Below the pieces are notes generated by a model. The model saw only the letters and a list, made by a program, of their open reading frames with translations. It searched no databases and was not told where the DNA came from. A stretch of 6,418 nucleotides of DNA from an uncultured Gammaproteobacteria bacterium (GTDB lineage: Bacteria > Pseudomonadota > Gammaproteobacteria > UBA9214), in assembly GCA_905480065.1 (NCBI GenBank), contig CAJQOV010000040.1:1-6418 (forward strand), read 5' to 3'. A program made the translations under genes and the position numbers. Positions 6,053 through 6,418 of this stretch are shown piece after piece. Within the stretch, counting starts at the first letter, position 1, and each line of letters starts with the position of its first letter.

Positions 6053-6388
6053 TTACTCTTGTTCTTTTTCTTCCGGGGGCGAGAGGCTTTCTTCTTCCGG
6101 TTCTGCCACGGTCACGGCCAGGGTTTCAGTGACTTCGGCCAGGATCGCGAGATCTTCGGCATCGATGCCGTCCTCGATGGCCGGCTGCTGTGATTCTTTC
6201 AACAACTCCGGGGTTATCAGGCCGTCAGCGATCTCGCGCAGTGCGACGATGGTCGGCTTGTCATTTTCCCAGGGGACCAGTGGCATGACGCCATTGGCGA
6301 GCTGACGGGCGCGCTTGGTGGCCAGCAACACCAGCTGAAAACGGTTATCAACCTTGTCGAGACAATCTTCTACGGTAACGCGTGCCAT
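6053..6388 (-). CDS. rpoZ: DNA-directed RNA polymerase subunit omega
   Basis: Omega helps the beta' subunit fold and join RNA polymerase, and in E. coli it forms one of the two ppGpp binding sites with beta'. The N-terminal 58 residues are typical: MARVTVEDCLDKVDNRFQLV at the start, matching the E. coli MARVTV start whose residues contact ppGpp, then TKRARQL at 24-30, and ENDKPTIVALREIADGLI at 41-58. At 111 residues it is about 20 longer than E. coli omega (91). The extra length is a Glu-rich, probably disordered tail (about 66-111, ending EEKEQE). The ATG has a GGAGAG Shine-Dalgarno at 6393-6398. It lies upstream of spoT in the same direction; gmk is the usual upstream neighbour but is not visible here. 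Confidence 0.96.
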   Translation of the reverse strand: MARVTVEDCLDKVDNRFQLVLLATKRARQLANGVMPLVPWENDKPTIVALREIADGLITPELLKESQQPAIEDGIDAEDLAILAEVTETLAVTVAEPEEESLSPPEEKEQE

Positions 6389-6392
6389 GTAA

Positions 6393-6398
6393 CTCTCC
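6393..6398 (-). promoter_or_regulatory. Ribosome-binding site of rpoZ
   Basis: GGAGAG on the minus strand, 4 bases before the rpoZ ATG at 6386-6388. It supports this start, as does the family-typical MARVTV N-terminus. Confidence 0.75.
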
Positions 6399-6418
6399 GG
6401 AAAACCTGCCAGGCTGCC

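Overview
The window is a conserved housekeeping locus from a gammaproteobacterium. Every recognisable gene lies on the minus strand. Read in the direction of transcription (right to left) the order is rpoZ (RNA polymerase omega), spoT (bifunctional (p)ppGpp synthetase/hydrolase), ridA (enamine/imine deaminase), recG (branched-DNA helicase) and ubiC (chorismate lyase, cut off by the left edge of the window). The same order, with extra genes between, is known from Pseudomonas. In E. coli trmH rather than ridA sits between spoT and recG. UbiC implies ubiquinone synthesis, and base composition looks moderately GC-rich. Together these suggest a non-enteric gammaproteobacterium; I cannot name the genus.

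Layout. Positions 6053-6388 hold rpoZ, with a good ribosome-binding site. A perfect 12-bp palindromic hairpin follows it in the 152-bp gap before spoT. spoT occupies 3744-5900. The 196-bp gap 3548-3743 carries an intergenic repeat copy and a REP-like hairpin. ridA is 3164-3547. The 353-bp gene-free stretch 2811-3163 is largely repeat-derived: two more copies of the same repeat face each other around a segment with two hairpins. recG is 699-2810 and starts with GTG right beside a repeat copy. A hairpin plus T-run just past its stop is a plausible terminator. The 239-bp gap 460-698 holds that terminator and a possible ubiC promoter. ubiC runs from 459 off the left edge.

Functionally, rpoZ and spoT both belong to the stringent response. 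RidA clears reactive enamines made by PLP enzymes, RecG rescues stalled forks, and UbiC opens the ubiquinone pathway. They probably share a neighbourhood rather than one pathway.

I see no undescribed defence, mobile or biosynthetic system here. The only part not explained by known genes is the cluster of short repeats around ridA.
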